Position numbers and translations under genes: made by a program
Source of the DNA: Geodermatophilaceae bacterium
GTDB taxonomy: Bacteria > Actinomycetota > Actinomycetes > Mycobacteriales > Geodermatophilaceae
Length of the DNA stretch: 16,475 nt
Assembly (NCBI GenBank): GCA_013811805.1
Contig: JACCUM010000483.1
Coordinates: 1 to 16,475 of the forward strand
Reading direction: 5' to 3'
Shown: piece after piece, positions 1-7,455 of the stretch
Position numbering within the stretch: position 1 is the stretch's first letter
Layout of the letters: the number at the start of each line of letters is the position of its first letter
Notes under the pieces: generated by a model
What the model saw: only the letters and a program-made list of their open reading frames with translations
What the model was told of the DNA's origin: nothing
Database searches by the model: none

Positions 1-437
1 TCCGCGTGCTGCTCGACGACGTCGATGTCGTCCGGCGCCGCGGTCCGAAGCCGCCGTACGACCTCGGCGGTGTTGGCCGCGTTCGGGACGAGGAAGACCT
101 CATCCGGCCCGCGCAGGTAGGCGATCAGGTCGTCGACGACGCCCCCGGACGGGTCGTCGCAGCACAGCGTGTACTGCGCCTGCCCAGGTCCGATCCGGTC
201 GAGGTCGTTGCTCAGGCAGGAGTTGAGGAAGGCGGCGGCTCCCGGTCCCGACACTGTGGCCTTGCCCAGGTGCGAGACGTCGAAGATGCCCACGGCAGTT
301 CGTACGGCAAGGTGCTCTGCCAGCACCCCCCCGCCGTCGCCGGGGTACTCGACGGGCATCGTCCACCCGCCGAAGTCCGCCCATTTCGCGCCGAGTGCCT
401 CGTGCCGGCCATGGAGCGGGGAGCGCTGCGCGGTCAT
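1..437 (-). CDS. gcvT: Aminomethyltransferase (glycine cleavage system T protein), N-terminal part
   Basis: Partial gene: the ATG is at 437 and the frame stays open to the window edge, giving about 145 residues of a protein usually near 370. GcvT moves the methylene group from the aminomethyl-lipoyl arm of GcvH to tetrahydrofolate and releases ammonia, in the cytoplasm. Family features seen: FGGWTMPVEY near residues 22-31, VGIFDVSHLG near 49-58 (the usual motif ends SHMG), and a GGVVDDLIAY stretch near 100-109 that fits the GG..DD folate-site region. The gene diverges from pepA with a 78-bp gap. No Shine-Dalgarno is visible before the ATG; a TAGCGT hexamer lies 8 nt upstream, so the transcript may be leaderless. 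It belongs with the lipoate-related genes elsewhere in the window (lpdA, sucB, lipB). The family assignment is firm; only the C-terminal part is unseen. Confidence 0.93.
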   Translation of the reverse strand, partial: MTAQRSPLHGRHEALGAKWADFGGWTMPVEYPGDGGGVLAEHLAVRTAVGIFDVSHLGKATVSGPGAAAFLNSCLSNDLDRIGPGQAQYTLCCDDPSGGVVDDLIAYLRGPDEVFLVPNAANTAEVVRRLRTAAPDDIDVVEQHA

Positions 438-445
438 GGGTGGAC

Positions 446-451
446 ACGCTA
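446..451 (-). promoter_or_regulatory. Candidate -10 element (TAGCGT) for leaderless gcvT
   Basis: On the minus strand TAGCGT ends 8 nt before the gcvT ATG. This fits the actinobacterial TANNNT -10 with transcription starting at or within 1-2 nt of the start codon. No clear -35 is seen. Confidence 0.4.
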
Positions 452-502
452 GCGGCCGGGCCGGCCGCCCTCCGGCGATGCATAGAGGCGGTGCCCTCCG
501 GA

Positions 503-508
503 TAGCAT
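503..508 (+). promoter_or_regulatory. Candidate -10 element (TAGCAT) for leaderless pepA
   Basis: TAGCAT lies 7 nt before the pepA ATG, so the expected transcription start coincides with the A of the start codon. Only a weak purine stretch (GTGGA) touches the ATG, too close to act as a Shine-Dalgarno. No convincing -35 is seen. Confidence 0.45.
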
Positions 509-515
509 CCGTGGA

Positions 516-2051
516 ATGCCCACCTTGCACGTCATCGACAAAGCCCTGGCCTCGCTCACCGCCGACGCCATCATCGTCGGGATCGGCAAGGGCAAGACGC
601 GTCCGCTGCTGACCCCGGGTGCACAGGCAGTCGACGACGTGTTGGATGGAAAACTGCCGGAAGCCCTGAAGGTGCTGTCCGCCTCCGGCTCCGAGGGAGA
701 GGTCACCCGGATCGCCACGCTCGGGGCCGGCCCGTTCCCGGTCGTAGCCGCGGTCGGGCTCGGTGCCCCGGACGAGGGTGGCAGGTATTCGGCCGAGAGC
801 ATTCGCCGCGCCGCCGGGTCGGCCGTACGAACGTTGCGCGGGCGACGGAATGTCCTGAACGCGCTGGCCTACGAAGCCGACGCCACCGAGGGTTCCCTCG
901 ACCGGATCCGGGCCGCCGGCGAGGGTGCGCTGCTGGGGAGCTACCGCTACCTGGCGTACAAGTCGAAGACGCCGCCGGCTCGAGACACTCCTGCGCAGCG
1001 GGTCGACCTGCTTGTCGCTAACGCCAAGGATCCCGCGCTCAAGGCCGAGCTGCGGCGGATCCAGGCCGTCTTCACGGCGGTCACCTTCACCCGCGACCTG
1101 GTCAATGCCCCGCCGAACGATCTCTATCCCGCCGAGTTCGCCCGCCGCGCCGAGGTGGCCGGAAAGGCGGCTGGATTGAGGATCGAGATCCTGAACGAGA
1201 AGGCGCTGGCCAAGGGTCGCTACGGCGGGGTGCTGGCCGTCGGCTCCGGCTCGGACCGCAAACCCCGATTGGTCCGGATGCATTACAAGCCGACCGTCCG
1301 CGCGATCTGCAAGATCGCCATCGTCGGCAAGGGCATCACGTTCGACTCGGGCGGTATCTCGATCAAGCCCGCGGCGAAGATGGATGAGATGAAGTCCGAC
1401 ATGGCCGGTGCGGCAGCGATGGTCGCCACAGCGTGTCTGATCGCCGAACTGGGTCTGCCGGTCGAGCTGATCGCCACCATCCCGATGGCCGAGAACCTGC
1501 CCAGCGGCACCGCCTACCGGCCGGCTGACGTAATCACTTTCCGCAACGGCAAGACCGCCGAGATCACCAACACCGACGCCGAGGGCCGTGTCGTCCTGGC
1601 TGACGCGATCGCGCGAGCCTGCGAGGACGCGCCGGACTGGCTGATCGAGACATCGACGCTGACCGGCGCGGCTCGAATTGCCTTGGGTGCCCGGACGGCC
1701 GGCGTGATGGGCAGCGATGACCTCCGCGGCCGGGTCATCGCTGCAAGTGAGCGATCCGGTGAGGCGATGTGGGCGATGCCGATGCCGCCGGAGCTGCGAA
1801 AGGGCCTGAACTCCTCGGTGGCCGACCTGATCAACGCGAACACCGACCGGCTCGGCGGGATGCTGGTCGGCGGGCATTTCCTGTCCGAGTTCGTCTCCGA
1901 GGGCACCGAGTGGGCGCACATCGACATCGCCGGTCCGGCGTTCAACTCGGGTAGCGCGTGGGGGTACAACCCCAAGGGCGGCACCGGCGTTCCGATCCGA
2001 ACGCTGCTGGCCACGATCGAGGATCTGATCACCGACGCTCCTGTCGGCTGA
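516..2051 (+). CDS. pepA: Leucyl aminopeptidase (peptidase family M17)
   Basis: 511-residue cytosolic aminopeptidase, about the normal length for M17. It removes N-terminal residues from peptides using two metal ions. The catalytic C-terminal half is complete. The metal ligands are K272, D277 (GKGITFDSGG), D295, D354 and E356 (NTDAEGR at 352-358), and the catalytic pair is K284 and R358. Each sits two residues beyond the E. coli PepA numbering as I recall it (K270, D275, D293, D352, E354, K282, R356). The N-terminal third is the variable non-catalytic domain. The ATG at 516 is favoured because the protein then begins at a typical family N-terminus and a TAGCAT -10-like hexamer lies 7 nt upstream. 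It diverges from gcvT and is followed 39 bp later by an oxidoreductase gene that has its own -10-like hexamer. A pepA near gcvT and the E2 gene is common in actinobacteria. Confidence 0.96.
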   Translation: MPTLHVIDKALASLTADAIIVGIGKGKTRPLLTPGAQAVDDVLDGKLPEALKVLSASGSEGEVTRIATLGAGPFPVVAAVGLGAPDEGGRYSAESIRRAAGSAVRTLRGRRNVLNALAYEADATEGSLDRIRAAGEGALLGSYRYLAYKSKTPPARDTPAQRVDLLVANAKDPALKAELRRIQAVFTAVTFTRDLVNAPPNDLYPAEFARRAEVAGKAAGLRIEILNEKALAKGRYGGVLAVGSGSDRKPRLVRMHYKPTVRAICKIAIVGKGITFDSGGISIKPAAKMDEMKSDMAGAAAMVATACLIAELGLPVELIATIPMAENLPSGTAYRPADVITFRNGKTAEITNTDAEGRVVLADAIARACEDAPDWLIETSTLTGAARIALGARTAGVMGSDDLRGRVIAASERSGEAMWAMPMPPELRKGLNSSVADLINANTDRLGGMLVGGHFLSEFVSEGTEWAHIDIAGPAFNSGSAWGYNPKGGTGVPIRTLLATIEDLITDAPVG

Positions 2052-2078
2052 GCGCACCTTCGAGGCTCGCACCGCCGA

Positions 2079-2084
2079 TACGCT
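2079..2084 (+). promoter_or_regulatory. Candidate -10 element (TACGCT) for the NmrA-like gene
   Basis: TACGCT ends 6 nt before the ATG at 2091, inside the 39-bp gap after pepA. The gene lacks a Shine-Dalgarno, so a leaderless transcript separate from pepA is plausible. Confidence 0.35.
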
Positions 2085-2090
2085 GAGCCG

Positions 2091-2930
2091 ATGATCGGCG
2101 TCACCGGAGCGACCGGCGAGGTCGGGGGCCGGGTCGCTCGGCGTCTTGCCGATGCGGGTCATCAGCAACGGCTGATAGTGCGAGACGCATCGCGGGCCCC
2201 GGCGCTACCAGGCGCGCAGATATCCCAGTTTGGCGGGTACGCCGACATGGCCGGCATGCGAACGGCGTTCGGTGGCCTCTCGACGCTATTTCTCGTCTCG
2301 GCGCGAGAGTCCGAGGATCGAGTCGAGCAGCACAAACATGCGATCGACGCTGCTGCTGCAGCCGGCGTCGAGCGAGTCGTCTACCTCTCCTTCCTCGGTG
2401 CCGCAGCGGATGCGACGTTCACGTTCGCCCGAGACCACTTCCGCACCGAGCAGCATCTCCGTGCGAGCGGACTCGACTTCACTTTCTCGCGCCAGAACCT
2501 CTACCTGGATCTGGTCCCGTTGCTCGGTGGCTCGGAGGGGGTGATCCGCGGTCCCGCCGGAAGTGGTCGGCTGGCTCCGGTGCTGCGAGACGACGTGGCC
2601 GACGCACTCCTGACCATGCTCACTGAGCCCGGTCATGAGGGGGCGGTCTACGAGCTGACCGGACCTGAGTCGCTCAGCCTGAGCGAGTTGGCAGCAGAGA
2701 TCAGCCGATACTCCGCACGGCCGGTGACCTTCGAGAACGAGACGCTCGAGCAGGCGCACTCAGCGCGAGCGAAGTACGGCGCGCCGGAATGGGAAGTCGC
2801 TGGCTGGATCAGTACGTACACGGCTATCGCTGCAGGTGAACTCGACGTCGTCACCAGCCATGTCCAACGGCTGGCCGGTCACGAGCCGATCGGCGTTCGC
2901 GAGTTCCTCGGCCGCCAGCCACGCCGATAA
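2091..2930 (+). CDS. NmrA-like / SDR-family NAD(P)-binding oxidoreductase
   Basis: 279-residue cytoplasmic protein of the atypical short-chain dehydrogenase group (NmrA-like, related to quinone oxidoreductase 2 and triphenylmethane reductase). The dinucleotide-binding glycine motif GATGEVG is at residues 6-12, followed by an Arg-rich end of beta-2 (LIVRDASR), which favours NADP(H). Later family-typical segments are VERVVYLSFLGA near 98-109, the RQNLY region near 143-147, and a C-terminal substrate-side part with YELTGPESLSLSELA. Typical SDR catalytic Tyr-xxx-Lys is not evident, as in many atypical members, so the substrate cannot be named and it may act as a redox sensor. The start is at the very beginning of the Rossmann strand and 6 nt after a -10-like hexamer. 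It converges with the broken gene that ends near 2955. Confidence 0.85.
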   Translation: MIGVTGATGEVGGRVARRLADAGHQQRLIVRDASRAPALPGAQISQFGGYADMAGMRTAFGGLSTLFLVSARESEDRVEQHKHAIDAAAAAGVERVVYLSFLGAAADATFTFARDHFRTEQHLRASGLDFTFSRQNLYLDLVPLLGGSEGVIRGPAGSGRLAPVLRDDVADALLTMLTEPGHEGAVYELTGPESLSLSELAAEISRYSARPVTFENETLEQAHSARAKYGAPEWEVAGWISTYTAIAAGELDVVTSHVQRLAGHEPIGVREFLGRQPRR

Positions 2931-2941
2931 CCCCGTCGGGG
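2931..2941. terminator. Weak GC hairpin between convergent units
   Basis: CCCC-GTC-GGGG immediately follows the NmrA-like stop codon and lies between convergent units. The stem is only four or five pairs and there is no T-run, so terminator function is uncertain. Confidence 0.2.
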
Positions 2942-2954
2942 AGGCGGCTCTGGA

Positions 2955-3413
2955 GTCGCGGCCTTGCCAGGTGGTGACGCAAGCTTCGTTTCCCACCCGT
3001 CGGCCGGGCTCGTCCACGTATCCGAGTACTGCCCTTCCAGAACCGGCGGACCGAGGGGATGTCCACGGCGTCGAAGGCGATCTCGTGCGTCTGCACCGAT
3101 CGTGGCTGCGGGTCGCCTACGCCGGGGTCGGTCCGCTGCCCGCCGTCGCCGACCGCGTCGTAGAGTCGTCGTGCGAGGTCTATGTCGCGCGGCGTCACCG
3201 AGGCGGTCTCCGGTGACTGAGCCGTGAGAAACACCCGATCCGGACGTAGGTCCAACGACAGGGGTCCTCCCTCGTCACCGGCTGCGGCAGCCGCGTGTGC
3301 CGCAACGGCTACGGCCTCGGTCAACGAGGTGACGGCCACGGAGGTGCGCAGGGCGCCGAGGAGGTAGCGCCATCCCGCCCGCTCACGGCGTCGGAGATGG
3401 TTCGGCTATCCAT
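2955..3413 (-). pseudogene. Broken pterin-carbinolamine-dehydratase-like / glyoxalase-like (VOC) gene
   Basis: Pieces of one actinobacterial two-domain protein lie in order across different frames. The ATG at 3413 starts MDSRTISDAVSGRDG. The frame must shift near 3372-3378 to continue as WRYLLGALRTSVAVTSLTEA through the N-terminal domain. At FWK (about 3036-3040) one extra G in a G-run breaks the frame; the shifted frame reads AVLGYVDEPG. It then runs directly into GNEACVTTWQGRD, the usual C-terminal end of this family, so most of the glyoxalase-like domain (roughly 70-85 residues, estimated from memory of intact relatives) is missing. The usual stop after QGRD is also gone and the frame runs on. 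The start is 4 nt after the stop of the small conserved gene at 3418, so the two once formed an operon. The normal role of this family is poorly known. The deletion makes sequencing error an insufficient explanation. Confidence 0.82.
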
Positions 3414-3417
3414 CAGA

Positions 3418-3741
3418 TCAGCCTGGGCTGCTGCCGTTGTTCTTCTGGCGGGCCGACCATTCCCGCATCCGGTCCGGGTAGCCCAGCACAGCGGCGTCGT
3501 AGACCGGGATGGCCAGTTTGCGAGCCAGCTTCTGGGCACCGTCGGGACCATCGATGCGGCGCCGGGTCCATTCGCCGTCGGCGGCCACGAAGACCACGGT
3601 CGCCTCGGTCACTGCCGTGCGCGGCTCGACAAAGGCCTCGACTCCCTGGCGCGAGGCCGCGAAGGCCTCGAGATGTGCGGTGTCGGCGCTGCTGGACTCC
3701 CGCAGTGTGCCCGGTCGTTTCTTGCGGCCAAACAGTGCCAC
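3418..3741 (-). CDS. Small conserved actinobacterial protein, function unknown
   Basis: 107-residue soluble protein beginning VALFGRKKR. I recognise the sequence type from actinobacteria: basic start, then EAFVEPRTAVTEATVVFVAADGEW-like core near residues 42-65, RRRIDGPDGAQKLARKLAIP, and a YDAAVLGYPDRMREW segment near the C-terminus. It is sometimes annotated as an oxidoreductase, but I see no cofactor motif. The GTG at 3741 is preferred over the ATG at 3753: GGGAGG lies 4 nt before the GTG, whereas the only purine-rich stretch before the ATG abuts it. It is divergent from lpdA with 114 bp between starts, and 4 nt upstream of the broken pterin-dehydratase/glyoxalase-like gene, with which it was probably co-translated. 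No function is inferred. Confidence 0.78.
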   Translation of the reverse strand: MALFGRKKRPGTLRESSSADTAHLEAFAASRQGVEAFVEPRTAVTEATVVFVAADGEWTRRRIDGPDGAQKLARKLAIPVYDAAVLGYPDRMREWSARQKNNGSSPG

Positions 3742-3844
3742 GTGGCCTCCCATCTCCTGCTGAGCCGTCAACGATAGGGCGCAAGCCCGGCTGACGCCGA
3801 CAGTGGCAGGATGGGTCAGCGGACATGTCGTCGAGCACCACAGT

Positions 3845-3850
3845 GGAGGA
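3845..3850 (+). promoter_or_regulatory. Ribosome binding site fixing the lpdA start
   Basis: GGAGGA stands 5 nt before the GTG at 3856 and decides this start over the in-frame ATG at 3811, which would add 15 residues before the flavin-binding domain. Confidence 0.75.
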
Positions 3851-3855
3851 CGCGC

Positions 3856-5238
3856 GTGAGTGAGCCGAGCACGAGCCCAGCGGATCTGGTCATCCTCGGA
3901 GGTGGTTCCGGCGGGTATGCGGCGGCGTTCCGAGCAGCCGAGCTCGGCATGTCGGTGGTGCTCATCGAAAAGGACAAGGTCGGCGGCACCTGCCTGCATC
4001 GGGGCTGCATCCCGACCAAGGCGCTCCTGCACGCGGCCGAGGTCGCCGACAGTGCCCGCGAAGGTGAACAGTTCGGCGTCAAGACCACACTTGCCGGAAT
4101 AGACATGGCCGGCGTCAACGCCTACAAGGACGGCGTCACCGCGCGGCTGTACAAAGGCCTGCAGGGACTGGTCAAGGCGCGCAAGGTCACCTACGTCGAG
4201 GGCGAAGGGCGCCTGGTCTCCCCCACCGCCGTACAGGTCGGCGAGCAGACCTACGAGGGTCGCCACGTCCTGCTTGCCACCGGCAGCTACGCGCGCTCGT
4301 TGCCCGGCCTCGACATCGACGGTCAGCGGGTGATCACCAGTGATCACGCACTGCGCCTGGAACATGTACCAGCCTCCGTCGTCATCCTGGGTGGCGGCGT
4401 GATCGGTTGCGAGTTCGCCAGTGTCTGGAAGTCCTTCGGCGCAGACGTCACGATCGTGGAAGCGTTCCCCCACCTGGTACCACTGGAGGACGAGTCCTCG
4501 TCCAAGCTGCTGGAGCGGGCTTTCCGCAAACGAAAGATCGCGTTCGAACTGGGCACCCGGTTTGCCGGGGTTGAGTCGACCGACAACGGAGTGACCGTCT
4601 CCCTGGAGAGCGGCAAGACGATCGAGGCCGAGCTGCTCCTCGTGGCCGTGGGACGCGGCCCAGTTTCCGAGGGACTGGGGTACGAGGAGAACGGAGTCAC
4701 CACCGACCGCGGTTTCGTGGTCGTCGACGAGCTGTGCCAGACCTCGGTCCCGACCATCTCCGCGGTCGGCGACCTGGTTCCGACGCTGCAGTTGGCCCAC
4801 GTCGGATTCGGCGAGGGCATCCTGGTCGCCGAGCGGCTGGCCGGCCTCCCGGTGGTCCCTCTCGACTACGCCGGGGTCCCGCGGATCACCTACTCCGAAC
4901 CCGAGGTCGCCTCGGTTGGTCTCACCGAGACGCAGGCCCGTGAGAGGTACGGCGACATCGAGGCCCTGACCTACGACCTCGGCGGCAACGGTAAGAGTCA
5001 GATCCTCAAGACCCAGGGCGCGGTGCGGCTGATCCGCGCGAAGGACGGCCCGGTGGTGGGCGTCCACATGGTCGGCTCCCGGGTCGGAGAGCTGATCGCC
5101 GAGGCCATGTTGATCTACAACTGGGAGGCGTTGCCCGACGAGGTCGCAAGCCTCATTCATCCGCACCCGACGCAATCCGAAGCACTCGGCGAGGCGCACC
5201 TCGCCCTGGCCGGAAAGCCTCTACACGTGCACGGCTGA
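3856..5238 (+). CDS. lpdA: Dihydrolipoamide dehydrogenase (E3)
   Basis: 460-residue FAD-dependent disulfide oxidoreductase, normal length. It reoxidises dihydrolipoyl arms of E2 or GcvH and passes electrons to NAD+. Seen in order: FAD-binding LVILGGGSGG near residues 11-20; redox-active disulfide in GGTCLHRGCIPTK near 44-56; NAD-binding VVILGGGVIGCEFAS near 176-190 followed by an acidic residue (VEAF), which fits NAD specificity; second FAD motif TISAVGDL near 300-307; and the C-terminal interface motif HPHPTQSE near 436-443 that supplies the active-site His-Glu to the partner subunit. The GTG start is chosen from the ribosome binding site at 3845. sucB follows after 81 bp on the same strand, so the E3 and E2 genes are probably co-transcribed. 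No E1 gene is present in the window. Confidence 0.96.
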   Translation: MSEPSTSPADLVILGGGSGGYAAAFRAAELGMSVVLIEKDKVGGTCLHRGCIPTKALLHAAEVADSAREGEQFGVKTTLAGIDMAGVNAYKDGVTARLYKGLQGLVKARKVTYVEGEGRLVSPTAVQVGEQTYEGRHVLLATGSYARSLPGLDIDGQRVITSDHALRLEHVPASVVILGGGVIGCEFASVWKSFGADVTIVEAFPHLVPLEDESSSKLLERAFRKRKIAFELGTRFAGVESTDNGVTVSLESGKTIEAELLLVAVGRGPVSEGLGYEENGVTTDRGFVVVDELCQTSVPTISAVGDLVPTLQLAHVGFGEGILVAERLAGLPVVPLDYAGVPRITYSEPEVASVGLTETQARERYGDIEALTYDLGGNGKSQILKTQGAVRLIRAKDGPVVGVHMVGSRVGELIAEAMLIYNWEALPDEVASLIHPHPTQSEALGEAHLALAGKPLHVHG

Positions 5239-5319
5239 TTTCTCCTGTCAGCACCACATCCCCATCGACCAAGACCCTCCACCGCCCGCCGCCACAACCT
5301 CAGAGGAGCCATCACCACC

Positions 5320-7422
5320 ATGCCGACCTCCGTCACCATGCCCCAGCTGGGCGAGAGCGTCACCGAGGGCACGGTCACCCGTTGGCTGAAGCAGGAGGGT
5401 GACGAGGTTGCGGCCGACGAACCGTTGCTCGAGGTCAGCACCGACAAGGTGGACACCGAAATCCCGGCACCGGCCAGCGGAGTCCTGCAGAAGATCATGG
5501 TCGCCGAGGACGAGACCGTTCAGGTCGGAGCCGAACTGGCGATCATCGGCGATGGAGGTGAGTCCGGCGCTGCCGAGCAGTCCTCGCAGACGCAATCCGC
5601 ACCGGCCGAGCAGCCGGAAAGCCAGGAGGCGGCACCGGAGCAGCAACCAACTGACGACGCGGCAGCAGAGCAGCCGCCACCCCAACAGGCACAACCTGAA
5701 TCGGAGCCGGCCGGATCGCAGGGCCCTCAGCCGACTCGACCTGATCAGGCTCCGGCAGAGGCGTTCGGACAGGATCAGGAGCAACCACCCGCGGCGCAGG
5801 CCTCGCCACCGCAGTCCGCCGACGGTCGCGGCGGGTCCGACACCGGTACCCGGGTAACGATGCCCGCGTTGGGCGAGAGCGTCACCGAGGGCACGGTCAC
5901 CCGTTGGCTCAAGGCGGTGGGCGACAGCGTCGAGGCCGACGAGCCGTTGCTGGAGGTCAGCACCGACAAGGTCGACACCGAGATCCCGGCACCGACCGGC
6001 GGGACCCTGCTCACGATCACGGTCAACGAGGACGAGACCGTTCAGGTGGGTGCCGAACTCGCGGTGATCGGCACCGCCGGGGGATCGGAGACCCCGCCCT
6101 CGGAGACCCCATCCTCGGAGACCCCGCCCTCGGAAACTGCGGACCCCGATGCGTCGGCCGCGAATTCGCAAGGCTCCGATGCTCCAGCCTCCGATGCCCC
6201 AGCTTCCGACGCTCAGGCACCGGCCGAACCCGAGGCGGCCGAACCGGCACCGGCCCTGCGCGAGGAAACCGCCGCGGCACCGGACGCCGAGGCACCCAGC
6301 GAATCACCTGCCGGTCAGACCGAACCGGGAAGCCAGCCGAGTGCCCAGCAGCAGACCCAGCGTGGCCCGGCCGAGCCCGGCCCCAGTCAAGGGGAACAGC
6401 CCCCACCCGCCGCTGCGACGCCCGGAGCCGGCCCGAGCCCCGATGGCGGCGCGTACGTCACGCCGTTGGTTCGCAAATTGGCCACCGAACACAAGGTCGA
6501 CCTGTCCTCGGTCACCGGTACCGGAGTCGGCGGGCGGATCCGCAAGCAGGACGTTCTCGAAGCAGCCAGCCGCGGCAGCCAGCCGGCGGGGACCGAGCCG
6601 GCCACGGCACGTCAACCGGCCCAGCCCGGCACGACCCCGCAGCAGGAGCCCGCCTCGACCGCTGTTACGTCGGATTCGGCGGGCACCGAACCCAGCAAGC
6701 GCGGGCGGACCGAGAAACTGACTCGACTCCGGTCGCTGATCGGCAAGCGGATGATCGAGTCGTTGCAGGTCAGTGCCCAACTGACCACTGTGGTAGAGGT
6801 CGACATCACCGGCGTGGCCAAGCTGCGCGACCGGGTGAAGCACGATTTCCTCGCTCGGGAGGGTGTGAAGCTGTCCTTTCTGCCCTTCTTCGCGTTGGCC
6901 GCAGTGGAAGCGCTTAAAGCGCACCCGATGGTGAACTCGTCCATCGACTCCGAGGCGGGCACGATCACTTATCACGACAGTGAGAACCTCGGTATCGCCG
7001 TGGACACCGAGCGCGGCCTCCTGGTCCCGGTGATCCACAACGCCGGTGACCTGAACCTCGGCGGCATGGCCCGCAAGATCTCCGATCTCGCCGAGCGGAC
7101 CCGCAACAACAAGGTGACGCCCGATGAACTCGGTGGCGGGACCTTCACGCTGACCAACACCGGTAGCCGTGGGGCACTGTTCGACACTCCGATCATCAAT
7201 CAGCCGCAGGTCGCGATCCTCGGTACCGGCACCGTTGTCAAGCGCCCAGTCGTCGTCGACGACCCGAACCTCGGGGAGATCGTGACCGTCCGTTCGATGG
7301 TCTACCTGGCACTGACCTACGACCACCGGATCGTGGACGGCGCGGATGCGGCTCGGTTCCTGGTGACCATGAAGGAGCGACTCGAGACCGGAGACTTCGA
7401 GTCCTCGCTCGGACTGTTCTGA
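5320..7422 (+). CDS. sucB: Dihydrolipoamide acyltransferase (E2) with two lipoyl domains
   Basis: 700-residue E2 core of a 2-oxoacid dehydrogenase complex, of the actinobacterial SucB/DlaT type. Domains in order: lipoyl domain 1 (about 1-78, lipoyl lysine K43 in STDK); Ala/Pro/Gln/Glu-rich linker (about 80-173); lipoyl domain 2 (about 175-254, K217); a second flexible linker (about 255-377) with short tandem repeats; peripheral subunit-binding domain (about 379-416, YVTPLVRKLA to GGRIRKQDVL); another linker; and the catalytic domain (about 464-700) ending with DHRIVDG at 668-674, with H669 as the catalytic base. In mycobacteria this E2 serves pyruvate dehydrogenase, so the substrate may be acetyl rather than succinyl. 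The long linkers make it larger than the M. tuberculosis DlaT. The RBS AGAGGAG lies 11 nt before the ATG. LipB, encoded downstream, is expected to octanoylate K43 and K217. Confidence 0.95.
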   Translation: MPTSVTMPQLGESVTEGTVTRWLKQEGDEVAADEPLLEVSTDKVDTEIPAPASGVLQKIMVAEDETVQVGAELAIIGDGGESGAAEQSSQTQSAPAEQPESQEAAPEQQPTDDAAAEQPPPQQAQPESEPAGSQGPQPTRPDQAPAEAFGQDQEQPPAAQASPPQSADGRGGSDTGTRVTMPALGESVTEGTVTRWLKAVGDSVEADEPLLEVSTDKVDTEIPAPTGGTLLTITVNEDETVQVGAELAVIGTAGGSETPPSETPSSETPPSETADPDASAANSQGSDAPASDAPASDAQAPAEPEAAEPAPALREETAAAPDAEAPSESPAGQTEPGSQPSAQQQTQRGPAEPGPSQGEQPPPAAATPGAGPSPDGGAYVTPLVRKLATEHKVDLSSVTGTGVGGRIRKQDVLEAASRGSQPAGTEPATARQPAQPGTTPQQEPASTAVTSDSAGTEPSKRGRTEKLTRLRSLIGKRMIESLQVSAQLTTVVEVDITGVAKLRDRVKHDFLAREGVKLSFLPFFALAAVEALKAHPMVNSSIDSEAGTITYHDSENLGIAVDTERGLLVPVIHNAGDLNLGGMARKISDLAERTRNNKVTPDELGGGTFTLTNTGSRGALFDTPIINQPQVAILGTGTVVKRPVVVDDPNLGEIVTVRSMVYLALTYDHRIVDGADAARFLVTMKERLETGDFESSLGLF
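5348..6047 (+). repeat. Direct repeat: duplicated lipoyl-domain coding segments, 522 bp apart
   Basis: The two lipoyl domains of sucB are near copies at DNA level. A 40-bp block is identical at 5348-5387 and 5870-5909. Further identical 20-bp blocks occur at 5431-5450 with 5953-5972 and at 5506-5525 with 6028-6047. All share the offset of 522 bp (174 codons). Confidence 0.9.
6085..6135 (+). repeat. 15-bp tandem repeat in the sucB linker (SETPP/SETPS units)
   Basis: Three full units at 6085, 6100 and 6115 and a partial fourth, each starting TCGGAGACCCC, encode SETPPSETPSSETPPSET. The unit is a multiple of three, so length changes keep the frame in a flexible linker. Confidence 0.85.
6175..6219 (+). 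repeat. 15-bp tandem repeat in the sucB linker (SDAPA units)
   Basis: Units at 6175, 6190 and 6205, starting TCCGATGC or TCCGACGC, encode SDAPASDAPASDAQA. This is a second, independent run of in-frame repeats in the same linker. Confidence 0.8.
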
Positions 7423-7455
7423 CCGAGCCTCACGCACCGGTATGCGCATGAGCGC

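Noticed and set aside
3418..5199. 593-codon open frame on the minus strand opposite lpdA
   Set aside because: Only its last 107 codons (3741-3418) look like a protein. The rest mirrors lpdA, which has all its catalytic motifs; long antisense frames are expected in high-GC DNA.
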